Shown piece after piece: positions 43,435 to 49,864 of a stretch of DNA of 64,000 nt. Source of the DNA: DAITBA01 sp036824005 (GTDB taxonomy: Bacteria; Pseudomonadota; Gammaproteobacteria; Burkholderiales; Rhodocyclaceae); the NCBI GenBank assembly GCA_036824005.1, contig DAITBA010000013.1, forward strand, positions 1-64,000. The letters run 5' to 3'. Both the position numbers and the translations under genes were made by a program. Each line of letters opens with the position of its first letter. The stretch's first letter is position 1. Under the pieces are notes generated by a model. The model saw only the letters and a list, made by a program, of their open reading frames with translations, did not search any database and was not told where the DNA came from.

Positions 43435-44897
43435 TCACTCTCATTTTTCACCACCACGCCCGGCCAGCCGCCGCCGAGCACTTTGTAGAGCGTTACCGTG
43501 TCTGACAGAATCTGCTGGTGATTAGCCAGCACCGCAAGCTGTGCCGAGAGCAGCGAGCGCTCGTTCTCGAACACCTCGAGCTGCGAGATGACGCCTTCGC
43601 GCAGTTGCGCCTCGGTCTGCGCCGCCACGGTCTTCAGGTGCGCGACCTGCTCCAGCAACTCCGTGCGCTGCTGCTTGCGCGCATCGAGATTCACCAGCGC
43701 ATTCTCCACTTCCTCGAACGCGGTGATCACCGTCTTGCGATACTGCTCCTCGGCCACCGTGGTTTGCGCCTCGGTCGTCTTGATCCGCGCCTTGACGCTC
43801 GGATCGAAGATCGGCAGGTTGATGCTGGGCAGAAACCCGAATGTGAAGCTCTTCAGCAAGTCGGTGAGCTGGAAGCTGGACGTCCCGCCCCGGGCCGTGA
43901 GGCTGATGGAAGGCAGTTGCGCGAGCTTGGCCTGTCCCACCAGATCGTAGGCCTCCAGCACCCGGTATTCTGCCGCAATAATGTCGGGTCTGCGCGAAAG
44001 CAGTTGCGACGGCAGCCCGGCCGGCACCGGCAGAAGAGCGACACGCTCCTGCAGCCGGCCGGGCGGTAGCTTGAACTCGCCCGCCGGCACGCCCATCAGC
44101 GTGGCCAGCGCGTTTTCCGAGACGTCGCGCAGGCGGCGCAGTTCCACCAGATCGTTGGTCAGTTTGTTGACCTCGGCGCGCTGGCGCAGCACCTGGGTCT
44201 TGGGCGCCACGCCGTTGGCCGACATGGCTTCGAAGATGGTCAGGATCTGCTTGTTCTTGGCAAGCGCCTGCTGCTGCTGGTTGATCTGCTCGTCGAACTG
44301 CAGGATCTGGAAATAGGTGCTCGAAACGCCGGCTACCAACGTCAGGTAACCTGCGCGCCAGTCGGCTTCCGTGGCGCGGAACTCGGCCGTCTGTGCCTGG
44401 ACGCCCTTCTCGACCTTGCCCCAGATGTCCAGTTCCCAGTTCACCTGGGTCGCGAGGTTGAACTGCTTCACCACATCCTGCTTGGTGCTCTTCTCGAAGC
44501 TGGCGCCGCCGCCCACGTCTACGAATGGCTGCGCCCCGGCGCGCGCTTCGCCGATGCCGGCCTTGGCAACCTGGGTGCGTGCAGCGAGGATCTTGACGTC
44601 GAAGTTGCCGGCGATTGCCTTGCTGACGAGCGAATCCAGTTGCGGATCCTTGAACCCCTTCCACCAATCCGGGGTGATGGTCTCCGATGCCGATACCGAA
44701 GCCGCCTGCTGCCGCGACCAGGTGGATTTCGCCGGACTCTCCGGCCGTTCATAAGGCCGCATGCTGACGTCGGCACATCCGGCCAGAATTGCCGCGCACA
44801 ACCCGGCGGCCAGCGCTGGCCGCAGAACAGTAGCGCGTTCGCAGCTACGCGCGGCGCCGCCGGACCGGGGCGCGAAAGAACGAATCGGATTTTCCAC
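43431..44897 (-). CDS. Outer membrane factor lipoprotein (TolC-like, OprM/NodT family)
   Basis: 488 aa if started at GTG 44897, which I prefer because AGGAGGAGG lies just upstream and because the sigma-54 promoter at 44954 would leave only four bases before the alternative ATG at 44939. A lipoprotein signal with lipobox LAGC (AAGLCAAILAGC) follows. Two OEP repeats are present (ITPDWWKGFKDPQLDSLV, SRRPDIIAAEYRVLEAYDLVGQAKLAQLPSISL), typical of NodT/OprM channels. It forms the outer membrane exit for the C39 ABC-HlyD pump and is first gene of the operon. Confidence 0.92.
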   Translation of the reverse strand: MENPIRSFAPRSGGAARSCERATVLRPALAAGLCAAILAGCADVSMRPYERPESPAKSTWSRQQAASVSASETITPDWWKGFKDPQLDSLVSKAIAGNFDVKILAARTQVAKAGIGEARAGAQPFVDVGGGASFEKSTKQDVVKQFNLATQVNWELDIWGKVEKGVQAQTAEFRATEADWRAGYLTLVAGVSSTYFQILQFDEQINQQQQALAKNKQILTIFEAMSANGVAPKTQVLRQRAEVNKLTNDLVELRRLRDVSENALATLMGVPAGEFKLPPGRLQERVALLPVPAGLPSQLLSRRPDIIAAEYRVLEAYDLVGQAKLAQLPSISLTARGGTSSFQLTDLLKSFTFGFLPSINLPIFDPSVKARIKTTEAQTTVAEEQYRKTVITAFEEVENALVNLDARKQQRTELLEQVAHLKTVAAQTEAQLREGVISQLEVFENERSLLSAQLAVLANHQQILSDTVTLYKVLGGGWPGVVVKNESE

Positions 44898-44953
44898 AAC
44901 CTCCTCCTGCTGTGAATTCGAACGAAGAAACTTGCTCATCGGCGTCGGCCCTC

Positions 44954-44969
44954 AAGCAGATCGCGTGCC
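44954..44969 (-). promoter_or_regulatory. Sigma-54 promoter for the export operon
   Basis: On the minus strand TGGCACGCGATCTGCT: perfect -24 TGGCACG, four bases, -12 CTGCT. The predicted start is near 44943, 46 bases before the GTG of the outer membrane factor. Divergent from the peptide 3/4 promoter. Confidence 0.8.
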
Positions 44970-45474
44970 ATGCGATGGCCTGAGGTTCCGTGTGCGCCGA
45001 GCGCGCTGCCTTCTTCGCTGCGGATGATCCACAAGGGGCGTTGCCGAGTATGCGATATGCTTCCGGTGCGCGCAGCACGTCGCGCGCCGCCGCCGATCGC
45101 CGCGTGGCCTCGGCCGGATGCGCCGCGCCGCTACGCACGGGCGTTTGCGCCCGGCAGGAAACACCCTCGCCCTCGGTCTGTTCGTTACACCACTTCCTGC
45201 GACTAAACGGAAATATAGTACAAAGCTGGGCGCTTGGCCGGGCGCACCTGCCCCGTAGCAACTGCCTTGCCCCAGGCCGCGGGAAATCTTGCCCCGAGCG
45301 TCTGGCCAGGGATACCTGTTGTGACACAGCCAACATTTTCGCCGCAAGTGTCGGTGAGTGACCACCATCTCCCGGCCACCACGATTCGGTGCCGCGCCGT
45401 CGACTCCTCGCGTCGACCGGGATTAACTCGCTACGTCAGGTAGTTATGAACTTTGCTGCGCGTTGGAGAAACGC
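44970..45474. other. Divergent intergenic region between export operon and peptides 3/4
   Basis: About 500 bp without a recognised gene. It lies between the two sigma-54 promoters and is the natural place for shared activator sites. A short AT-rich stretch near 45200-45225 stands out. A weaker -24/-12-like match on the minus strand lies at 45257-45272. Confidence 0.5.
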
Positions 45475-45490
45475 TGGCACGCCGCCTGCT
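45475..45490 (+). promoter_or_regulatory. Sigma-54 promoter for GG-peptides 3 and 4
   Basis: TGGCACGCCGCCTGCT: perfect -24 TGGCACG, four bases, -12 CTGCT. The predicted start is near 45501, 59 bases before the peptide 3 ATG, nearly the same leader length as for peptide 1. Confidence 0.82.
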
Positions 45491-45559
45491 AACTAGTCAT
45501 CGAGCGCAACGAAATGCCTCAACCACACCAACCAACTTTTACTTTTTAGGAGAACGACC

Positions 45560-45838
45560 ATGAGCACCCTGATGATCAAAGACCTCGCCCGTACCGAAGA
45601 ACTCGACCGCAGCGCCATGGCGCAAGTCAAGGGCGGCACCTTCTACTTCCCCTGGCTGCCGGTCTACGGCTACGAGTACAGCGCGGTGGAGAACGTCTCC
45701 TTTGCCGCCTCCCAGTCCATCGGCCAGGTGCAGAACGTGCTGAACAACAACGGCAACAATGTTGCCTTCGCCAGCGGCATCAGCTCCTTCGTCACCCCGG
45801 TGCAGAGCGCCAGCAACAACATCAACTTCGTGCGCTAA
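45560..45838 (+). CDS. Double-glycine leader peptide 3 (paralogue of peptide 1)
   Basis: 92 aa, ATG 45560 after TTTAGGAGAACG. The leader is nearly that of peptide 1 (LMIKDLARTEELD...AM..VKGG, Gly25-Gly26). The 66-residue core has no cysteine: aromatic head TFYFPWLPVYGYEYS, then SIGQVQNVLNNNGNNVAF, ISSFVTPVQSASNNINF. Codons and the untranslated leader are alike in peptides 1 and 3, which points to duplication of a whole promoter-peptide cassette to both sides of the export genes. Confidence 0.83.
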   Translation: MSTLMIKDLARTEELDRSAMAQVKGGTFYFPWLPVYGYEYSAVENVSFAASQSIGQVQNVLNNNGNNVAFASGISSFVTPVQSASNNINFVR

Positions 45839-45848
45839 GCGCCTCGGC

Positions 45849-45869
45849 GGGGCGGCTGCCGGCCGCCCC
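45849..45869 (+). terminator. Hairpin between peptides 3 and 4
   Basis: GGGGCGGC-TGCCG-GCCGCCCC, 8-bp perfect arms, no T run. Like the hairpin after peptide 1, it could favour the first peptide over the next gene. Confidence 0.5.
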
Positions 45870-45896
45870 GTCGCTCAACCGAGAGGAGAATCCATC

Positions 45897-46160
45897 ATGT
45901 CGAGTATCGCCATTCGTGACCTGGCCCCGAGCCGGGAGTTGGATGCGGCGGCGCGCGCGGAAATCCGCGGCGGCAATTCCTGGTTGGCGGGTCTGGGCCC
46001 GGTGGCCAATGTCAATGTGGCCATCGACCAGGACATCGTTCAGGTGCAGAACATCGCAGTCAATGCCCTGAACAACGTCGGTGTCATCGGTGCCGGCTTC
46101 GTGCTGCCGAGCCTGGCCATCGCCCCGAGCCAGTTCGCCTTCACCAGCGTGGCGTTCTGA
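45897..46160 (+). CDS. Double-glycine leader peptide 4
   Basis: 87 aa, ATG 45897 after GAGAGGAGAATCC, 58 bp after peptide 3 and so on the same transcript. The leader IAIRDLAPSRELDAAARAEIRGG has Gly-Gly at 25-26. The core of 61 residues lacks cysteine and is rich in Val, Ala, Asn and Gln (VANVNVAIDQDIVQVQNIAVNALNN split in the middle by charged residues), ending SQFAFTSVAF. The most divergent of the four in its core. Confidence 0.8.
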   Translation: MSSIAIRDLAPSRELDAAARAEIRGGNSWLAGLGPVANVNVAIDQDIVQVQNIAVNALNNVGVIGAGFVLPSLAIAPSQFAFTSVAF

Positions 46161-46176
46161 GTTGCGCGACGTGCAG

Positions 46177-46214
46177 AAACGGCGACGGCGGCCTGCGGGC
46201 CGCCGTCGCCGTTT
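46177..46214 (+). terminator. Strong hairpin after peptide 4
   Basis: Perfect 17-bp arms (46177-46193 and 46198-46214) with loop TGCG. The arms begin AAACGGCGACGG and end in GTTTGTGG. It probably ends the peptide 3/4 transcript. Confidence 0.8.
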
Positions 46215-46408
46215 GTGGTCACATGCTTTGCGCATAAATGGTGCACTCCAATAACAAGATCGGGGATGGCCCTGACCTTTGGGTCTTGATGGCCGATGGC
46301 TTGCCAGGCGTGGAAGTGGCGTCCAACCTCATGAAATCCGCTGCACGCTACGGCGGGTTCAGGCGCCAAGAAGCCTGCGCGCCAGCACCGACTGCATATC
46401 ACACCGCC

Positions 46409-46624
46409 ATGTACTATCACGATCTGATTGCCGGTGTGAGCGTCATTACCCTCAACGTAGTCGCTGAGGCGACCGGCATCAACCGGATGACGCTGTCGAA
46501 GATCGCGAATCATCCCGGTTCGACGACAGTCAGCGATCACCTCGACAAGCTTTGCCGGTACTTCAACTGCCAAGTCGGCGATCTGGCCGTTTATGTGCCG
46601 GACGAAAAGCCCACGAAGAACTGA
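46409..46624 (+). CDS. XRE-family helix-turn-helix regulator
   Basis: 71 aa from ATG 46409. ITLNVVAEATGINRMTLSKIANH is a Cro/CI-type helix-turn-helix, and KLCRYFNCQVGDLAVYVPDE is the usual end of small XRE proteins. The N-terminal helix looks shortened or altered compared with relatives, and the frame is open upstream to 46238. Single gene. Targets unknown. Confidence 0.75.
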   Translation: MYYHDLIAGVSVITLNVVAEATGINRMTLSKIANHPGSTTVSDHLDKLCRYFNCQVGDLAVYVPDEKPTKN

Positions 46625-46880
46625 CCAGCCACCCGTGCCGGCAAGTCGCCCGAAGGTCTGTCAGGGGCAATACGCCAAGCTCGCGCGGCGGGCACAACTT
46701 GGCACAGGAATTGTGCGATCGCCCTGAATCCGGCGACCAGAGCGGTTGAAGCGAGTAGTTGTCGGATTGGAAGCCGTGCGAGGGTCGCGATTGGCGATGA
46801 CCATGCGCGCTCGGGTTTTGCTTGGCTCAGACTGCGAAGGTCAAATCCGCCAAATTTGGAGGTCCGCCGCAGGCTGCGTT

Positions 46881-46919
46881 GGCACAGATTTGGCACAAAC
46901 TTGGCACAGAATTGGCACA
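46881..46919 (+). repeat. Four GGCACA repeats at 11-bp period
   Basis: GGCACA begins at 46881, 46892, 46903 and 46914, each preceded by TT. A further pair starts at 46691 and 46701. Near-helical spacing suggests a protein-binding array, but coding or chance origin is possible. Two neighbouring units also mimic a -24/-12 pair. Confidence 0.55.
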
Positions 46920-46931
46920 GCGCCAAAAGAC

Positions 46932-46957
46932 AAGGGCCTGCGTCTCTACAGGCCCTT
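46932..46957. terminator. Candidate terminator hairpin
   Basis: AAGGGCCTG - 8-base loop - CAGGCCCTT followed by GATTTGATT. The arms are perfect at 9 bp; the T tract is weak. Confidence 0.5.
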
Positions 46958-47147
46958 GATTTGATTGGTGGTGGGAAGGCGACCGCACAAACCCATACGC
47001 TGCGGCTGTCGTAGCGCGTGGTCGAGCACGGTAGTAAAGCAGTCCATATTCAAGCAGTTGCGCAGCACTTCACCTTCGGCCGAGAAGGCCATTTGGTCTG
47101 CGGAGGCTACCTGCTCGATCCCGTTGCTTGCAATCGAACCAGGAGAC

Positions 47148-47183
47148 AATGCGGCTGCATTGACACGGCAATGCAGCCGCATT
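47148..47183. promoter_or_regulatory. Operator-like inverted repeat ahead of prlF-yhaV
   Basis: Perfect 15-bp arms AATGCGGCTGCATTG and CAATGCAGCCGCATT with a 6-bp spacer ACACGG, ending 38 bp before the prlF ATG. Size, symmetry and place fit an operator bound by the antitoxin or antitoxin-toxin complex. Confidence 0.7.
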
Positions 47184-47221
47184 ACCATGATGAGCATCCT
47201 TCGCCTCAGCCGGAGAGTGCC

Positions 47222-47551
47222 ATGCCCGCCACCCTCGAAGTCGAATCCACGCTCACCGACCGCTACCAGACCACGGTCCCGGAGACGGTGCGCCGCGCCC
47301 TCAAGCTCGGCAAGCGCGACAAGATCCATTACACCATCCGTCCCGACGGCGAGGTAGTGCTTCGCCGTGCCGAGCCCGCCGAGGGCGACGATCCGCTGCT
47401 CGGGCAGTTCCTTGGCTTTCTGGCCCAAGACATTGCGGCACATCCCGATCGCCTCCAGTCGGTGGACGCCGGCCTCATACAGCGCATCCAGTCACTCGTC
47501 GGCGGCGTCGAAGTGGATCTCGACGCCCCGCTGTCGGTAGACGATGAATGA
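47222..47551 (+). CDS. prlF: PrlF-type antitoxin (AbrB-like)
   Basis: 109 aa, ATG 47222. A swapped-hairpin AbrB fold in the N-terminal half (ESTLTDRYQTTVPETVRRAL, RDKIHYTIRPDGEVVLRRAE) would bind DNA, and the C-terminal half binds YhaV. The stop overlaps the yhaV ATG (ATGA). It probably represses its own operon through the inverted repeat at 47148. Confidence 0.9.
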   Translation: MPATLEVESTLTDRYQTTVPETVRRALKLGKRDKIHYTIRPDGEVVLRRAEPAEGDDPLLGQFLGFLAQDIAAHPDRLQSVDAGLIQRIQSLVGGVEVDLDAPLSVDDE

Positions 47552-48063
47552 GCGGGGGCAAACCAACGCCCCTGGTCGTCAACGGCTGGACGATCTTCGC
47601 CCATCCCCTGTTCCTTGATCAGCTTGAGGATCTGACCCGCCAAGTCGAGACTCTGAAGCAGAAGGACCCCGCCGGCTACATCAAGAAGAACGCCGCCAAG
47701 CGCCTGGCAGCCATCGCCAAGCTGGCGTTCGAGGTGATTCCGCAAGACCCGTCCCGCCCTGAATATCGCCAGGGCAGTACCCTCGGCGACGCGCACAAAC
47801 ACTGGTTCCGCGCCAAGTTCTTCCAACAGTACCGGCTGTTCTTTCGCTATCACGGGCCGAGCAGGGTGATCGTCTACGCCTGGGTGAATGACGAAAACAC
47901 CAAACGGGCCTACGAGAACGGCGACGACGCCTATCGCGTCTTCCGCAGAATGCTGGACAGCGGCCATCCACCGGATGACTGGGATCGCTTGCTGGCCGAG
48001 GCCGGGGTAGAGTCCGACCGATTGCGGCAAGTGGTCGCCAATTCTGTGACCGCGAGATCCTGA
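47548..48063 (+). CDS. yhaV: YhaV-type toxin ribonuclease
   Basis: 171 aa, full length. Family segments: NGWTIFAHPLFLDQLEDL, RLAAIAKLAFEVIPQDP, the RQGSTLGDAHKHWFRAKF core with conserved Arg and His, and YRLFFRYHGPSRVIVYAWVNDE, a RelE-like fold that cuts mRNA. Intact with its antitoxin, in contrast to the other TA pairs of the window. Confidence 0.9.
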   Translation: MSGGKPTPLVVNGWTIFAHPLFLDQLEDLTRQVETLKQKDPAGYIKKNAAKRLAAIAKLAFEVIPQDPSRPEYRQGSTLGDAHKHWFRAKFFQQYRLFFRYHGPSRVIVYAWVNDENTKRAYENGDDAYRVFRRMLDSGHPPDDWDRLLAEAGVESDRLRQVVANSVTARS

Positions 48064-48296
48064 GGAGAGTGGAAGGCATAGCGCTTCAGCGGCCAGACGC
48101 GAAGTCCCGGAAGGTCGAGTTCGTGGGCGCAGCGCGGCGAGTTGGTCGTCGGATGGCGCCGGTGGGGCGGTAGGCCTGGGCCAAGGCATCGATGAAGCCG
48201 AGCACCGCCTGCGCCGAGCCTTCGGCCAGGTAGTGTTCGACGGCCTCGACCACGTCCCGATGGGCCGCTTCGCGGGATGACCGGCCTGGTCTTCAA
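48064..48296 (-). pseudogene. ParE toxin with two frameshifts
   Basis: From TTG 48296 (overlapping the parD stop) the reading KTRPVIPR continues in a second frame as EAAHRDVVEAVEHYLAEG and AVLGFIDALAQAYR, then in a third as CAHELDLPGLRVWPLKRY. Each piece fits the ParE order, so two small indels broke the gene. The C-terminal end is also lost where yhaV ends. Confidence 0.75.
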
Positions 48297-48532
48297 CCGC
48301 CGGCCCGCCGGCGAACGCGCTCACGCAAGGCGTCGAAGTAGGCCGTGTCGGCGGGGGCTCCGGGAGCAGATCCTCCCCCTTCAAGGAGCAGGGCGCGCAG
48401 CTGCTGCCGATCCTGATCATTGCGGATCAGCTCGCGCACGTACTCGCTGCTGGTGCCGTAGCCGCGGCTGGCGACCTGCTCGTCCACGAAGGACTTGAGG
48501 GAATCGGGCAGGGAGATGTTCATCGTACTCAT
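48293..48532 (-). CDS. ParD-type antitoxin (CC2985 family)
   Basis: 79 aa from ATG 48532 (a second ATG at 48523 is possible). The ribbon-helix-helix part MNISLPDSLKSFVDEQV, GYGTSSEYVRELIRND binds DNA; the C-terminal tail (PADTAYFDALRERVRRRAGG) would clamp ParE. It is intact although its toxin is broken, so it is now an orphan antitoxin or repressor. Confidence 0.85.
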   Translation of the reverse strand: MSTMNISLPDSLKSFVDEQVASRGYGTSSEYVRELIRNDQDRQQLRALLLEGGGSAPGAPADTAYFDALRERVRRRAGG

Positions 48533-48686
48533 AGGATAAGGCTGGGCGGTTTGGCAAAATTTGGCAAGCCAGACTCGCGATCGGCCAATTGGACGCCCCC
48601 CCGCTGCGGCGAATAGTCTTGGCAATCTCCGCATCGAATGCGGTGAATTGGTTGCACCCGCGGAGAATGGGGGTCATAATCGCCGC

Positions 48687-49847
48687 ATGAGCAGCGGCGA
48701 TTACTCCTACATCTGGCAGGCCAGCGACTGGCCGGACTGGCGCTACGACCTGGCGGTCCTTGCCGCCCCTCTGGCTGCGGTGAGCCGCATCCAGGGGTTG
48801 TTGCTGGGGCGCCTGACGGACGTAGGCATGGCCTTGCGCGACCAGGCCAGCCTGTCGGCGCTCACCGAGGACGTGGTCAAGACCAGCGAGATCGAGGGCG
48901 AGCAGCTCGACGTGGCGTCCGTGCGCTCGTCCATCGCCCGCCGCCTGGGCGTGGACATCGGGGCGCTGGCGCCGGCGGATCGGCATGTGGAAGGCGTGGT
49001 CGACATGGTGCTCGACGCCACGGCCAATTGCCATGCGCCGCTCTCGCGGGAGCGCCTGTTCGGCTGGCACGCGGCGCTCTTTCCCACCGGCTACTCCGGC
49101 CTTGCGAAGATCAGGGTCGGCGCCTGGCGCGACGATGCCGGCGGTCCGATGCAGGTGGTGTCCGGCCCGCTCGGTCGCCAGCGGGTGCATTTCGAAGCGC
49201 CGCCGGCCGATCGCCTGGAGACCGGGACGAGGCGTTTTCTCGACTGGATCAATACCGAGTCGGGCGAGCCGCCGCTCATCAAGGCCGGCCTCGCCCATCT
49301 GTGGTTCGTGACCCTGCATCCCTTCGACGACGGCAATGGCCGCATTGCCCGCGCCGTTGGCGATCTGTTGCTCGCGCGCGCCGATGGCAGCAGGCAACGC
49401 TTCTACAGCCTCTCAGCCCAGATCCAGCGGGAGCGCAAGGCCTACTACGACATCCTGGAGCGCACCCAGAAAGGCACGCTCGACGTCACCGAGTGGCTCG
49501 CCTGGTTCCTCGACGCCCTGCACCGCGCCCTCGATCAGGCGCAGCACACCCTCGACGCCGTGCTCGCCAAGGCGCGCTTCTGGCAACGCTTCGCCGGTAC
49601 GCCGCTGAACGAGCGCCAGGTGAAGCTGCTCAATCGAATGCTCGATGGCTTCGAAGGCAACCTCACCACGAGCAAGTGGGCGGCGATGGCCAAGTGCTCG
49701 CCGGACACGGCGCTGCGCGACATCAACGAGCTGCTCGCGCATGGCGTGCTGCGCAAGGCCGCAGCGGGCGGGCGCAGCACCCACTACGAGTTGAATGAAC
49801 CGTCGGCGGATCCAGTCGTTGTATCTGCCGCCCCTGGCGCGGTTTGA
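48687..49847 (+). CDS. Fic family protein (class with N-terminal inhibitory helix)
   Basis: 386 aa, ATG 48687. The inhibitory motif TSEIEGE is present near residues 68-74, so the enzyme is self-restrained by the Glu. The Fic motif HPFDDGNGR near 212 has the catalytic His and the Asn-Gly-Arg for AMP transfer from ATP. A winged helix at the end (SKWAAMAKCSPDTALRDINELLAHG) suggests DNA binding. The N-terminal DUF4172-like part (IWQASDWPDWRYD) is typical. Target unknown. Confidence 0.92.
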   Translation: MSSGDYSYIWQASDWPDWRYDLAVLAAPLAAVSRIQGLLLGRLTDVGMALRDQASLSALTEDVVKTSEIEGEQLDVASVRSSIARRLGVDIGALAPADRHVEGVVDMVLDATANCHAPLSRERLFGWHAALFPTGYSGLAKIRVGAWRDDAGGPMQVVSGPLGRQRVHFEAPPADRLETGTRRFLDWINTESGEPPLIKAGLAHLWFVTLHPFDDGNGRIARAVGDLLLARADGSRQRFYSLSAQIQRERKAYYDILERTQKGTLDVTEWLAWFLDALHRALDQAQHTLDAVLAKARFWQRFAGTPLNERQVKLLNRMLDGFEGNLTTSKWAAMAKCSPDTALRDINELLAHGVLRKAAAGGRSTHYELNEPSADPVVVSAAPGAV

Positions 49848-49864
49848 AGGAGATGAGCGTAGGC

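Larger units (their letters stand above)
46625..47147. other. Gene-free stretch with short tandem repeats
   Basis: About 520 bp between the XRE gene and the prlF control region. I see no gene. It contains the GGCACA repeats (46881-46919) and a hairpin (46932-46957). Its end resembles sequence often left by excised integrase genes, but no integrase likeness can be defended. Confidence 0.45.

Noticed and set aside
45257..45272. Second -24/-12-like match on the minus strand ahead of the export operon
   Set aside because: Only GGGCAA/TTGCT, 300 bases from the first gene, while 44954-44969 is a better match at the right distance.
32019..46160. Lanthipeptide, lasso or azole peptide cluster
   Set aside because: The four cores lack cysteine and no modification enzyme (LanM/LanBC, cyclodehydratase, radical SAM, B1/B2) is encoded nearby.
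46746..46964. Tyrosine integrase C-terminus around the GGCACA repeats
   Set aside because: The frame has no R-H-R-Y motif or other integrase feature; the likeness is only in the repetitive tail.
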